From assembly GCA_012845835.1 (NCBI GenBank), contig JABAKD010000029.1, forward strand, positions 1,487,970 to 1,551,969: a stretch of DNA of 64,000 nucleotides. The letters are read 5' to 3'. The stretch comes from Undaria pinnatifida. Taxonomy: Eukaryota > Sar > Phaeophyceae > Laminariales > Alariaceae. Positions 37,006 to 48,200 of the stretch are shown here, piece by piece. The notes under the pieces were generated by a model. The model worked only from the letters and a program-made list of their open reading frames with translations. It ran no database searches and was not told the origin of the DNA. The position numbers and the translations under genes are program-made. Within the stretch, counting starts at the first letter, position 1. Each line of letters opens with the position of its first letter.

Positions 37006-37784
37006 TGTTTACATCTGCCGGTCCAACCCAGACATCTTTTTTTTCGAATGCGAGTCGTGGGGGTTAGGCAGTCGGAAACACTCAACTGGCATGTTTCGCG
37101 AGCCGGAATCGTGCGGCGGAGATATCGCGAACGTTTCGTCCGAACCGGCATATGACACGCCGCGTTAGGCCATGTGTGTGTTCGACGTTGGCGTGTGGCG
37201 TTTGGCGTGTGGGCGTGTGGACGTGCTGGCTGCTGTAGCTACGTACAGCTGGCTGGGCTACAGTGTGTGCACGTGTTCGTTTACAGCGTGTCGCGGCAAA
37301 TCTCAAGCGTGCTTCGGGCTTTGGTGTGTGAGCTTTTTTAGTTGTTGAAAGTGTACCGTTCGGGCAAACACTAGACTACACATCACACGAGCGAACCTCG
37401 CAAAAAGCGTGTACCACGCAGCTTGCAAAGTTGAGCTTCAAACATTCAATCGGTTGTACATATAGCTGACGTTTTTCCCTTAATACAAAAAAAACGTACG
37501 AAAAAAAATGGAGATCCATTCATTGTTGTGGTGGTACGAGCACCTACCGCTGTTACAATACAGCAGTTCCCACGACGTGCCCATACAATGCCACGGATGA
37601 TTCGGTTGCTAGTCTATATACGAGGGATGCGTCGGACCTATTTTTTAAAAATAGGGTCACCCGGCGATGCTGTGCGCTCTATGGTCCAGGGTACCATGCA
37701 TACATTTTTGTTGCTGGAGACTTGCAGTGGGTCACACCTGACAGTTCATTGCTCTGCACCATCACCCCAGGTAGGGGTGCACTC

Positions 37785-38145
37785 TTTTTTTTCCATCCCA
37801 TTTATTTACTATCCTCGCACTAGACTATACTCTCGCTCTCCCTCCCAGTAGTAACTCAGATCCCGGGTCACGTAGCGGGTTCTTTTCCCCCCCCTCCCCA
37901 CTACGGTGCGCGCCTTCATGTTTATCGCGAGAAGAACTCAGCATTATTTTCATCCCTCATGGACTCGAGTCTGTATACCCACGCTGCTATTAATAATAGG
38001 TGCTGCTGCTCTCAGTCGTTCCAGTTTTTCCCTTATTTTAGCATTTTTGCATAAATAAAGACAAATTCTCACCGCGGTGGGAATCGAACTCAAGGACCAA
38101 CGCTGTTTGCATTCGAGGGTAACCACTAGACCACCGGGGCGACCG
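37785..38145 (-). mobile_element. tRNA-derived SINE, copy A
   Basis: The minus-strand head (38143 to about 38069) begins GTCGCCCCGGTGGTCTAGTG. It contains a pol III A box (TGGTCTAGTGG) and a B box (GAGTTCGATTCCC), resembling tRNA-Glu, but the acceptor ends do not pair. The body contains AATGCTGAGTTCTTCTCGCG, ATAAACATGAAGG, a G-rich tract and a CGTGACCCGGGATCTGAGTT tail. Copy B at 60940-61301 has the same order. Confidence 0.75.
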
Positions 38146-39179
38146 ACACTCTACCAAGTACCAGGTACACAGCAAGCCGCTTCTTACTTGCGCGAAGGGT
38201 AACTCGTACTATGATGACTCGTAGCGTGTTAAAAGTCACCCGTTAAACGATTACGAGTAGTATCTGTTCTACTACTACTAGCTAGGTATATTTGTCCAAC
38301 CAAATACCTGAACACCTACTACTACTACTACTCCTCTCCTCTCTTCCTCTCCAACACCCCTACCTATATCTTCCTAGCGACTTTTACCTCAAAGTTTTCT
38401 CGTATGAATACTCACACGAGTTCCTGAATACAACTCGAACATCGGGCTAAGGACGCTACGTGCCGATCGTCGTACATATAACCGCGGCAAAACTCCCATG
38501 GGGGCTGTTTCTGGAAGCATACAGGAGCCAAATACCACTGCTTTTTGGTACCACTACCAGCTGCTGCTGCGCGTGTTTTCCCTGTCGCAGACTGCAGCCT
38601 CCAGTTGCGAGCGTCTCTCAACGCTCAGCTTGCCCAATACCTACGTCGTACCGAATACGAATGGCACGAACAAGATACACGATCTACGATCTACTATCTA
38701 CGATGGCCTGACGTCCCACTGACGATGGTAACTGCCGTCGAGTTAGTCGAACCGGCACAAAAATAAAAAACGGCTCTCGCAAGCTCTCGTGCAATTTTTC
38801 GGGCCCAAGTAAATTCTCGGGACAATTGGCCAATCAACGATCTCCAAAACGTCTTGTTTTTCGATCTCGAGTAGGGCTGCAGAGGCTAGCAAAGGAGGGT
38901 GGTGGTGTGGTGGTGGTAAGTGGCAAGCTAGAGCGTGCTCCAAATCCAGCCCGGTTCACGTGAACCCATTGCAGTGTGGAGGTGGACCTTGGCTCTGTCT
39001 TCCTCGGCCTCTCCGCTGAGGTTCATCCAGGCGTGGGTGGTCTGCCCTTGGTCCCGTGGTCGCCGAAAGTCGAAACGCTTGCTTTTTGTGTAGAAAAAGA
39101 TAACAGGGTCTCTCGCTCTGCTGTGCACTGCCGTGCCCTGTACTCTCCACTCTCATCCAAGACTGATTGCTGTACCAAG
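38146..39179. other. Interval without a supported gene
   Basis: It contains ACT-rich microsatellites (38265-38330), a tandem GATCTACGAT/CTATCTACGAT block (38680-38705) and short reading frames. A minus frame at 38928-39189 and a plus frame from 38976 overlap each other; the plus one continues into the candidate first exon of the MYB gene. Confidence 0.5.
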
Positions 39180-39251
39180 ATGATGCCACCGGGATATGCT
39201 TCCCTCCCGGAGATGCCTACGAGGCAGCCAACATCGAACTGGTCTACGCGG
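39180..39251 (+). CDS. Candidate first exon of MYB gene
   Basis: It has 24 codons starting MMPPGYASLPEMP and ending NWSTR, followed by a strong donor (CGG|GTGAGT). Joined in phase 0 to an acceptor AAATGAAG|CC at 41154, it would give WSTRPFSHEEH at the start of the first MYB domain. That acceptor is weak, and an ATG at 41149 could instead start the protein in the next exon. Confidence 0.4.
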
Positions 39252-42200
39252 GTGAGTGCCAAGTGCAGCTTTTGCGTCTGCTGCCGACGAGTGCAGTGCA
39301 GTTCGTAGCAGATTTTTCGTATACAGTCGACCCGAGCCTGTGCTCGTGGTACACGCAGTAGATGGATGCTATTCTCTACTACAACACCCACCTTTTGGTA
39401 TTGCTGCTGTGCGTGGAAATTGCCCCATCCCGACCTTTCTGCCCTTAGGCAGTAGGTCTTGTTGCCACAACCCCTTGTGTTTGCTGCCCCGGCGTGTACC
39501 AGATATCGATGCAGCACGCATCGGTTGCAGCACCCAAAGGTCCGACAAGCGACGAAAGAAAAAGTTGATTTTGCTGTTACAATTATTATTTTTGCGACTT
39601 TATCAACGGAGCCAGCGTTTTTTCCAATGCCTAATTTATTTTTATTCTAATTCCAAGTGTTTTATCCCCTTGACGGGAGTGTAGCGCTAAAAGGGTAATA
39701 ACTTTTAAACTACTTCTGAACTCGTGCAGCTGCTGTCGAGACCCCACTGCTCCGCGCTGCTTGCTCGGCCAGCCCCGGTCTGGGCAGGGGCAAGGCACGG
39801 TCAACAGCAGGCGTCGACTGGCAACATATTAGTGCCGACCCCCCTCGATTTTGCTCAGAATGCAACTGGTTCAAGGGGCAGGTTCATCTCTCGCCTACAA
39901 CAGGAGCCCCGACGTCTGTTTTGATGCCCTTTTGCGGCAAGGATAAAAACTGCTGTGAAAGTAAACAGCAAGACTTACTTGAAATCGACCTCCTTCCTTC
40001 CCTGGTGCTATCCTTGACGAATCGCCTCTGCCTCTCTGCTTCGTTTCTGTGCGGCTTTCTTTTGGTCTCGCCTTGCGTGGGCTTGTTTTCGTTTTGTTGT
40101 CGAGCAGTGTGTTGTGGGCGATCGTATCATATGATTTGTGTCAGCAGACAGCGCACATTTTTGACAGACACCAATTTTGCCGCATTAACAATACGTAGTT
40201 GCCTTGACTAACGCCGAGCTAATGGTAGGGTTTAGTGTAGAACACAAACTTGACAGCGCACTCTTTCCCTTGCTTGCAATGTGGCTCCGATAGCAAACTT
40301 GAACGACGACACCCGCCCCTACACTTTGGTCAGCGCTCGTTTTCCTTATCAGTCTCGTACACTCGGCGCTTTACCGTACACCCTTGGCAGCACATGTTTT
40401 CCCTTGCTTGTCATGTCTCCTGCCTGACAGCCAGTGACGCCAAGCTACTTGGTTTTAATCTGAATTACTGGGCCCTACGCCCTCGACAGCGCACACGTTT
40501 TTCTCCTGGCATGAAACGAAGCGTCGCCGCTTGATAGTTGACCCTAGTTTGCTTTGACGTGCGCCATACTCCTATTAATAGGTATTAGTGTGGAACACTC
40601 GACCCTAGTCTCTTGTCTCTTGGCGGCGCACGTTTTCTCTTGCTTGACGTGTCTTCAGACAGACATCAAATTTGAATGTTGATTTTGACTGACGCCACAC
40701 TACCAGGTACCAGGTACCTGGTGGGATTGCTGCACCGTATGTGCGATAAAAATTGAAGGCAAGTACCGGGGGGAAGGGACGACACCTGTGACCGCGGCCT
40801 TGTCCAGAAGCTGGAAAGCAGAAGTGTGAAAAAGTGTGGATTACTCGGCCCTTCGTATAATTGTTGACGGCACACGTTTTCCCTGCTTGACATGTCTCCT
40901 TTTTAGTAGCATGAAATTAAGCCTTTGCCTTTCATATTAATATTAATAGCAGTCCGCCCTTGATGGACGATTGCACGTTGTTTTTCTCTCGCGGTATGCA
41001 CATACCAGGGTACTATTATGTCACATTATAGCATATTATGCCACGCTATTGATAGACATTGCTCCTGGCATGAAATGAAGGGTTTTAGCACTGCACCCTT
41101 GATCGACAGCGTACGTTTTCCCTCACTTGGCATGTTTCCTGGCTTGAAATGAAGCCTTTTAGCCACGAGGAGCACTCTGCGTTTCTGGATGGCATGGAGC
41201 GGTACGGGCAGGAGAGCACAGGGAATGAGTGGGAGAAGATCGCGCAGGTCAGACAACCACAACCACGGCAGCGGCTACAATTGCAAATTCCGACATGTCA
41301 TACGCTACTTCGGATAACAGAGTAGTACTGTACGTTCGTAAATTATTTAAAAAATGAAAAAACACACTTCAGCTGTGAGATCGACCAAAAAGGTTTTTGA
41401 CCGAAACTCAGCTTTGCAAGGTGCGTGTGATACTTCAATCGCGCGTGTTACGGGGTGTGTATACCCTCGTGAAGGATACAGGTCGGTGAGTCCCCTGCAA
41501 ATGCCAGGGTCAACAGAACTAAGACATTCAACCTTGTTCTGTGCACGGAAACTGTATAACCCGCATTGAGGGGGACAAAACCAGACTTTCGTGGAATTCA
41601 GTATGCATGAAACAATAGCTGCTTTAGTGAGTCAACTTTTGGAGCGGGCTGCTTGGGTCTACCGGGTTCGTACGCAAGTTCTTGTGTAATCCCGATGTAT
41701 GTGGCAGGCCAGCGAAGGTCCAGCCCAGGCCTGATGCTCGGGTTGTTAGTGCTGTCGAGTGATAATGGGACATGCGGTGGGCGTCGATCGCTACTGTTCC
41801 GAAGTGATCTATTATAATGCGTACCTGGTAGACCTTGCCTCTTGGTGGACACTACTATGGTTGACTCGCACCATGTACGAGACGAAGACTGCGTAGCTCA
41901 AAACACTGGTTGGTTCGGTTAGAGTTTGGTTAAATTCGTGTCTTACACAGCAGTAGTACTCTAAAACCTGGTGTTGTAGTACATTTCATAGCGGTAGTGA
42001 CTTGCAACCAATGTGTTGAATGCCGGTACCATGTACCTGGCATGTGATAGGGTGCCCTCTCGAATACCCAAGTTTTCTGATTGATTGGTTGAGTGATTGA
42101 TTGATTTTTGGTTGCATTTGGTAATCAGTATAGGCCGTCTCTCAAGAGTCACGCGAGAACCTCAGCCTGAGGTTCCGGGGAAACTATAAATTCGGGAGCA

Positions 42201-45200
42201 GTTGTGCTACAGTTCGTGTGGTACACGCCCTTCTCAATATTATATATCTAGAATTTGCCGGTGTCCAGGTTTCTTATGAGACGGCCTGTGCGGGATACAG
42301 GAAATTACGTGGGAGGTGGGGAGTGAAGGCAACCAAAAGTATTCAGTAACGAGATATTCGCACTCGTACTCTTTACGTTGACGGTGCTCGTATGTTGCCT
42401 ACGATACTCCTCGTGCGAGTATCGCTCTGTACTCGTCGGTACGATTACTCATGCACTGTTTTTTTTGTACTCGTACGAATACTCGTACACTCCCACGCGC
42501 GAGTTGTTGTTGTTGTTGTTGTTGTTGTTGTTCTCACATTAACTCGCATAATCAAGTCCGTGGACACAGGATAGGCTCCAGTCACTCTGGAGTGGAGGAA
42601 TACCCCAGGTAAAAAACACAAACCAAAGGTTGTACACGCATATATCATAGCTGACGCAATTCATGCCTCCACCAGAAAAATATAAAGAGCGAAATCGGGA
42701 GTCAGCCTACGATGTGCGAGGTCCATACTGGTGCATACGTCTCACTACTCGCGCCCGAAAAACCGACTATACCGCTTGCCACCCAGAGAAGACTACCACG
42801 CATATATTACACGTAATACCTATCACTACGCATACACACGTCAGACTCAAGTCAAATGGAAAAAATGAAACAAAGAAAAGAAGAGAGTAAAAGAACAAAT
42901 TGAATAGAAAGCGAAAAAGGAAAGGAAAGAATAAAGAAGGAAAGAAAAGACAAGACAACAAGAGGAGGCAAAGAAAGGAAAGAAAAAAACACCATACTAG
43001 CAGACCCTAGGACCCGACTAAAGACGGTATTGGGCTCATAGAGGGTATCAAGTGCATCAATGGCACTGGGGGAAGAACGCAACAAGGCGAAGAAGTCAGG
43101 GCGGCCTTACGCTAGTTTGTGACGGTCATTGGAAGGCGCACAAACTTGAAGACGATGATGGCCAGACCCAAACTTGAGTCTCTTGAGCAGGACGCCCCCC
43201 CCTTGCCCCTTCCCCCACTCCCCCCTTCCCCGCTACCCCCGACCGTTTAGAGATGCCAACGGTGGATGGCGCTGCCGCGGCCTTTGCGTGTCGCTCTACA
43301 GCTCTGCATCTCTCCGCCTCATGCCATTTCCGCATGAATGACTCTGCTCCCTCCTCTACCTGTCGGAACCATCGGCCGGCCTTCTGTGCAGCCTTACTCG
43401 TATCCAAAGCCCATTCGGGTCGGTCATGGGTTGAGGTTGGGGTTGTGGTCAAATATGTGGGTTGACGGTCCTCTTGCCCCTTGACGGACAGCCGTCAAGT
43501 ACTATCACACAAAAAAAACTAGTATGACAAGTCCAGAGACGCCTTGACGGGTCAAAACTAGACCGTCGACCGTCATCTTCGGTTATGGTTAGGACCAGGG
43601 TAATGTTAAATTAAAGGTGGGGGACACAGAGTGCCCCCCGCAGGTCTGCCAATTGAGCAGGTCCTCGGAGAGTACTCACTTTCGTTCCTTCGCAAAGATG
43701 TAGCTTCATTCGTTTCCACCAGAGCCCGGGATGGCTTCTGAGATCGGAGGCGCGTGCCTCCGATCTAATTCCTAAGTTCCCCGAATATAAACCGCCAACC
43801 TTATCATACGAAACCCATCCAAAATGATCTCAAATTCGGATACCTACAGGCCTTTCGAGGCGGTATTTTAACACTAGCCCACCCTGATGAGTCGCATATG
43901 CAGAAATATGGGAGATTCGGGGAAACTCCGGTTCTACGAACTAGACCATGAGTCGAAGATGCGGCTCCTCAAACCCCACTCCCACACCTCTAACCGTCTG
44001 GCTATGGAGCCAGGAACACGTCTGTCCTGCCGTCGACGCCACATGTTAAATTAAAGGTGGGGGACACAGAGTACCCCCTGCAGGTCTGCCAATTGTGCAG
44101 GTCCTCGGAGAGTACTCACTTTCGTTCCTTCGTAGAGATGTAGCTTTATTCGTTTCCACCAGAGCCCGGGATGGCTTCTGAGATCGGAGGCGCGTGCCTC
44201 CGATCTAATTCCTAAGTTCCCCGAATATAAACCGCCAACCTTATCATACGAAACCCATCCAAAATGATCTCAAATTCGGATACCTACAGGCCTTTCGAGG
44301 CCGTATCTTAACAGTAAGGTACCTTTGTTTCCCAAGACATGTCAACGATCGCTCAGCAGTATCCATCGCTCGAATGCCATGAACTCTCATGATTATAGCC
44401 GACCTCCGTGCAAAACCTGCCACACATCGGACAGATCACGATCGAGATGATGTGGATCCCACATCTGTCGTTTTAATATGGAAAAGGAAGAAATTGATCG
44501 GCTGGTATTGCCTTCACGATGGCCTTAGCCCCGTTTTAATATTTTTCCTTGTTATCTTGTCTCAGGCTGTCGGCAGCGGGCGGTCGGCGAAGGAAGTGCG
44601 CATGCACGCGCACGACTACTTCGTCAACTTGCAGATGGTCACTCAGGTGGGGGGGGGTGGCTGATGTTCTATTTTTCGGATCTCATATTGGTTTTCGTGT
44701 GTCTGACAACAGCCTGAGTGGCCACATAATTTGTGCCTCGCTTGGATCAAGAATCCCGGGAGACATTCGGTGTGCGCCGTTGGGTAAAAATAACGGTTTG
44801 ATGTGACTGTGACCATTGTGGCGAAAACGATAGCGCTACGGATAGTGCACAGAATAGCTACAGCAGTATGTGGCCTTTCACGTGCCTTTTTTCGAGGCAA
44901 TGCGTTTCTGTCCTCTTCTCGTTGTGAGCGCCCGTATCGCACCTGTCTGTCGTTTGCTATTGTGGTTGATTGGCCGTTGCGATGACCGGTGGATGTCTGA
45001 ATACGTGTTGGTTGGTGCATGATAGAGTCGGCGTCCCCGATGGATTAGTAGGTGAATCTCGTCCCTGCTAAAGTCAAAGGTCGGTTCAAGTCTCACCGAG
45101 TGCACAGTGCTCGTGCGTGCTCGTGCTCGTAGGAACTTTTTCTTGCTAAAAAATGACGAGCGGAAAAGCGCGAGAGCGTGAGTTAAAAAATAATCAATGA

Positions 45201-48200
45201 CGAGCATCAAAAGCTGAAAAGTGCGAATGCCGAACCCTGTGCGCGATAAAATACAGGCATGTACAGGGGGAGGGGGGGGGGGGGAACCTGTGACCACGGC
45301 TTGTCCAGAAGGTCGCTGACGGCTGAGGGTTAAACCTCTTACAGGTTGAGCTAGAGAGCAAACGATGACCATGGTGTATCTGAATCTGTGCCACCGTGAC
45401 AAGCAGAATCGCATCTACGTACCCAGAGGTGATTACAGCCGACTTTGCCAGCGTAAACTGTTCGACCATAACATGGGCTAGAGTCCTCAGCAGTCGCTGT
45501 CGGAAGCCGCTAGGGCCCATCGGTTTTGGGAAGGAAGGTGGTCTTGTGGCGAGGGGGTATCCCAACGTTGGCGCTTTGCAGTGATGGAGAACAGGAGCGA
45601 GTTGCAGCACACCTGCCGGGTCGGATGTAACCGCAGTGTTGTAACGTCTAGCTTTTGTTGCTGTCGCGTTTTTGGTTGCTCCGCAGATGGGCGAATAGCA
45701 ACTACCATATATTGTGTAACCGCTATGTTGTGATGCCTGCTTGATGCTGTGGAACACCTTCCGTATCGTGTGTAACCGCTGCCAGGTACCTGATATGTTG
45801 TAACGCCTGCCTTTTTGCTGCTCTCCGTTCCGTTTTTTTTACTCCTCAGATGGAACCCGACGCCCGCGTGCTGGGCAGCAAGGTGAAGCGCGAAGACTGG
45901 ACGTTCGAGCAGGATATGGTGTTCGAGCACGCCATGGCAGAGTTCGACGAAACGGTCAGTGGGCATATTTTTTGCTTATTTTTTCATTTCTTTAAACAAA
46001 AATATTCACTATTTCGTTTGTTTTTGTCGGAAGTAGATACGTGTTTTTCGCTGCTTTTTTTAGCATTCATGCGCTTTGTCTTTGTCGAAAGCGGAACAGG
46101 CAGGGCAATTGTAACGCATTTTTTTTTTGCTATCGCTTGACTTCGCCTCCACCCATCGATTCACCCACCCACCTACCCGTGCTGTCACAGCCACAGATAA
46201 TAGAAGATGGCATGAGCTGTCGACAGGAATTTGCGCAGCAGGGTACTTGTAGCTGTCGTCAATTTGTTTGCGTTGGTTAGAGTTTGGAGAATCGTAGATC
46301 TCGGTCGGCGTTATAGAATCCAGCTTCGCCGGGCTCGCAAAAGGGCCCCGTTTTCTTTGGGCGAGGTGTAACTTAAAAAGTGTGTCGGAGACATGCGATC
46401 AAGCTTTTCACTCTGCAACGCGTGCCCGTTTAGCCATTTCTGAAGTACACGTGCGTATTTCAAGAAAAAACTACTTGGATTTAGCACAGGACGAATTATG
46501 CAGTTGTAAAAGAAAGGGTTCAGAGGGTTGTAGCCTTGTAGCAATGAACTCCCGTTGTCGGGACAAACTACTTGAATATAGTATGGGTGGTTTTTGCAGA
46601 AGTAAAAGGGTTAGGGAAAATTTGTCATTTCTTTTTCTTGTTGGCTGTGTTGTGGGTGTGCAGGACCCGTTGAGATGGCTGAAGGTGGCCTCGCTGCTTC
46701 CGGGCAAGAACCACGAGGACGTGCGGCATCGCTACCAGCGCCTGATCTACGATGTGCACAAGATCGAGAACGCCATGCCGGTATGATTTGGTTCACATTT
46801 AAGCCTGGAAGCTTGCGCAATTGGGCCAAGTCACGATCGACTTGCCCCCCCTTCCCCCATTTTTAATGAGGTCTTTTTATGCCCCTTTGCCCCCCCCCGC
46901 GCCGTAACCTTGCTGGAAGCAACGAAGGATGGAGATCAAGTTTATTTTATTCGCAAGGTTTGCGTGTTTTGTTGTGGTGCGGAACACTTCATGGCAGATT
47001 GCGCCATGCCACCCTTCACCCCCCGCGGCCCATGGTCAATGTGCTCTTCCTCTGTTTTTTTTTAACCCCTTGAATACCGCACCCACGTCTTTGGCGACAG
47101 TTCGCTTAGATTTCGTGTGTGATGCGTTGCCAATATATTAAAAAGGTTAACGCCTTTACAGCTGCAAACCCGTTGTTGGGTAAATTACTTGGAATTAGTA
47201 TAGGGAGGGGTGTTATGGCTCTAAAGGGGTTACAGCCGCTTCTCTCCCCCCCCCGCCACCGTTGCCGAAAACAACAGATGGAGATCAAATACAAGGCACC
47301 GAAAGCGGGAAAATCCTTGCTTGCAAAGGTCGCGGCGAAAAGCGGTTCCGCTTCGGGCAGGGGCAGGGGCGGCTTGAGCAAAGGGAGTTCTAGCTCTTTT
47401 GGTAGTGGAGGCGGCGTTGGTGGGGGGGTTGGGGGTGGCGCCGGCGGCGGTAGTCGAGAGGAAGGCACTGTGAAAGCTCCAAGGGTTAAGGGGCAGGGGA
47501 AGGGGAAGCTGATCCACAAGACTGAGCCGATAGAGAAAGAAGGTAACCCATGTGCGGGCGGTTTTGTTACCCCCTTGTTGGCATTTCAGAGGGGGGAACA
47601 GTGTAGAAAGTGTCAAGACGGTGTGGCTGCAGCATTGGCCACGCGTAATGTCCCGGGCCTCGGGGGTAATTGGGGTGTTCAAAGTGTAACGTAGGGGCAT
47701 GTACAACACCCGCGCGGCGTTATTCTCTTCCTATTACGCGCTCTTCGTGGGAGGTTAGTCGTAGTACCGCACGTGTCGCTTTTTAGGTCTCTAGGCTTGG
47801 ATCTCACACCGGTTACTGCCTTAACTGCTTTAATGATTCGTGTACATGAGACAACCCCGGTGGTGCGATTGGCAAACGATAGCGCTGAACCTTTACGGTG
47901 CAATCCGACCAGGGAGGAACCGCTGTCGTGACCCATGACGGTGTACTGTGTGTCAGATATGACGCTTGAAAGGAACATGTGCATGTGGTGAAGCTTATTG
48001 ACTCGGGTTGCACCGCGAATTGCTCAGGTGGTTCCATACAGACCCCCGTTATACCGGCGGAGTGCCCACTTTTCGCCCCTTCTGCGTTACCGCCGTACAA
48101 TAGTAGTACAGATATATGTCTGTCTCCTGTGGCAAAAACGTTCACGACCTTTCGAGTTGCGAAATCCGTTTCTTTCGCCTTACCGCCGCCCTTTATCTGC

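Larger units (their letters stand above)
43604..44313 (-). mobile_element. TRIM: miniature LTR retrotransposon, non-autonomous
   Basis: Two 270-bp direct repeats (43604-43873 and 44044-44313) start TGTTAAA and end TTAACA. They differ at about eight positions by eye and flank only 170 bp. GTAA borders both sides (43600-43603 and 44314-44317) as a 4-bp target duplication. On the minus strand the interior begins, two bases after the LTR, with TGGCGTCGACGGCAGGA (44041-44025), a good primer-binding site for the 3' end of a tRNA ending CGACG-CCA, as in eukaryotic tRNA-Ser. The other end has AGGGTGGGCTAG as a polypurine-like tract (43885-43874). There is no coding capacity, so mobility would depend on another element's proteins. 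Confidence 0.85.

Noticed and set aside
38069-38143. Functional tRNA-Glu gene on the minus strand
   Set aside because: A and B boxes are good, but the acceptor strands do not pair and the T stem is imperfect; a second diverged copy with the same downstream body shows it is a SINE head.
43874-43925. Hammerhead ribozyme (retrozyme-like) in the TRIM interior
   Set aside because: CTGATGAG is followed by GAAA, but the bases between cannot form stem II with the required closing G-C pair, so the motif is likely chance.
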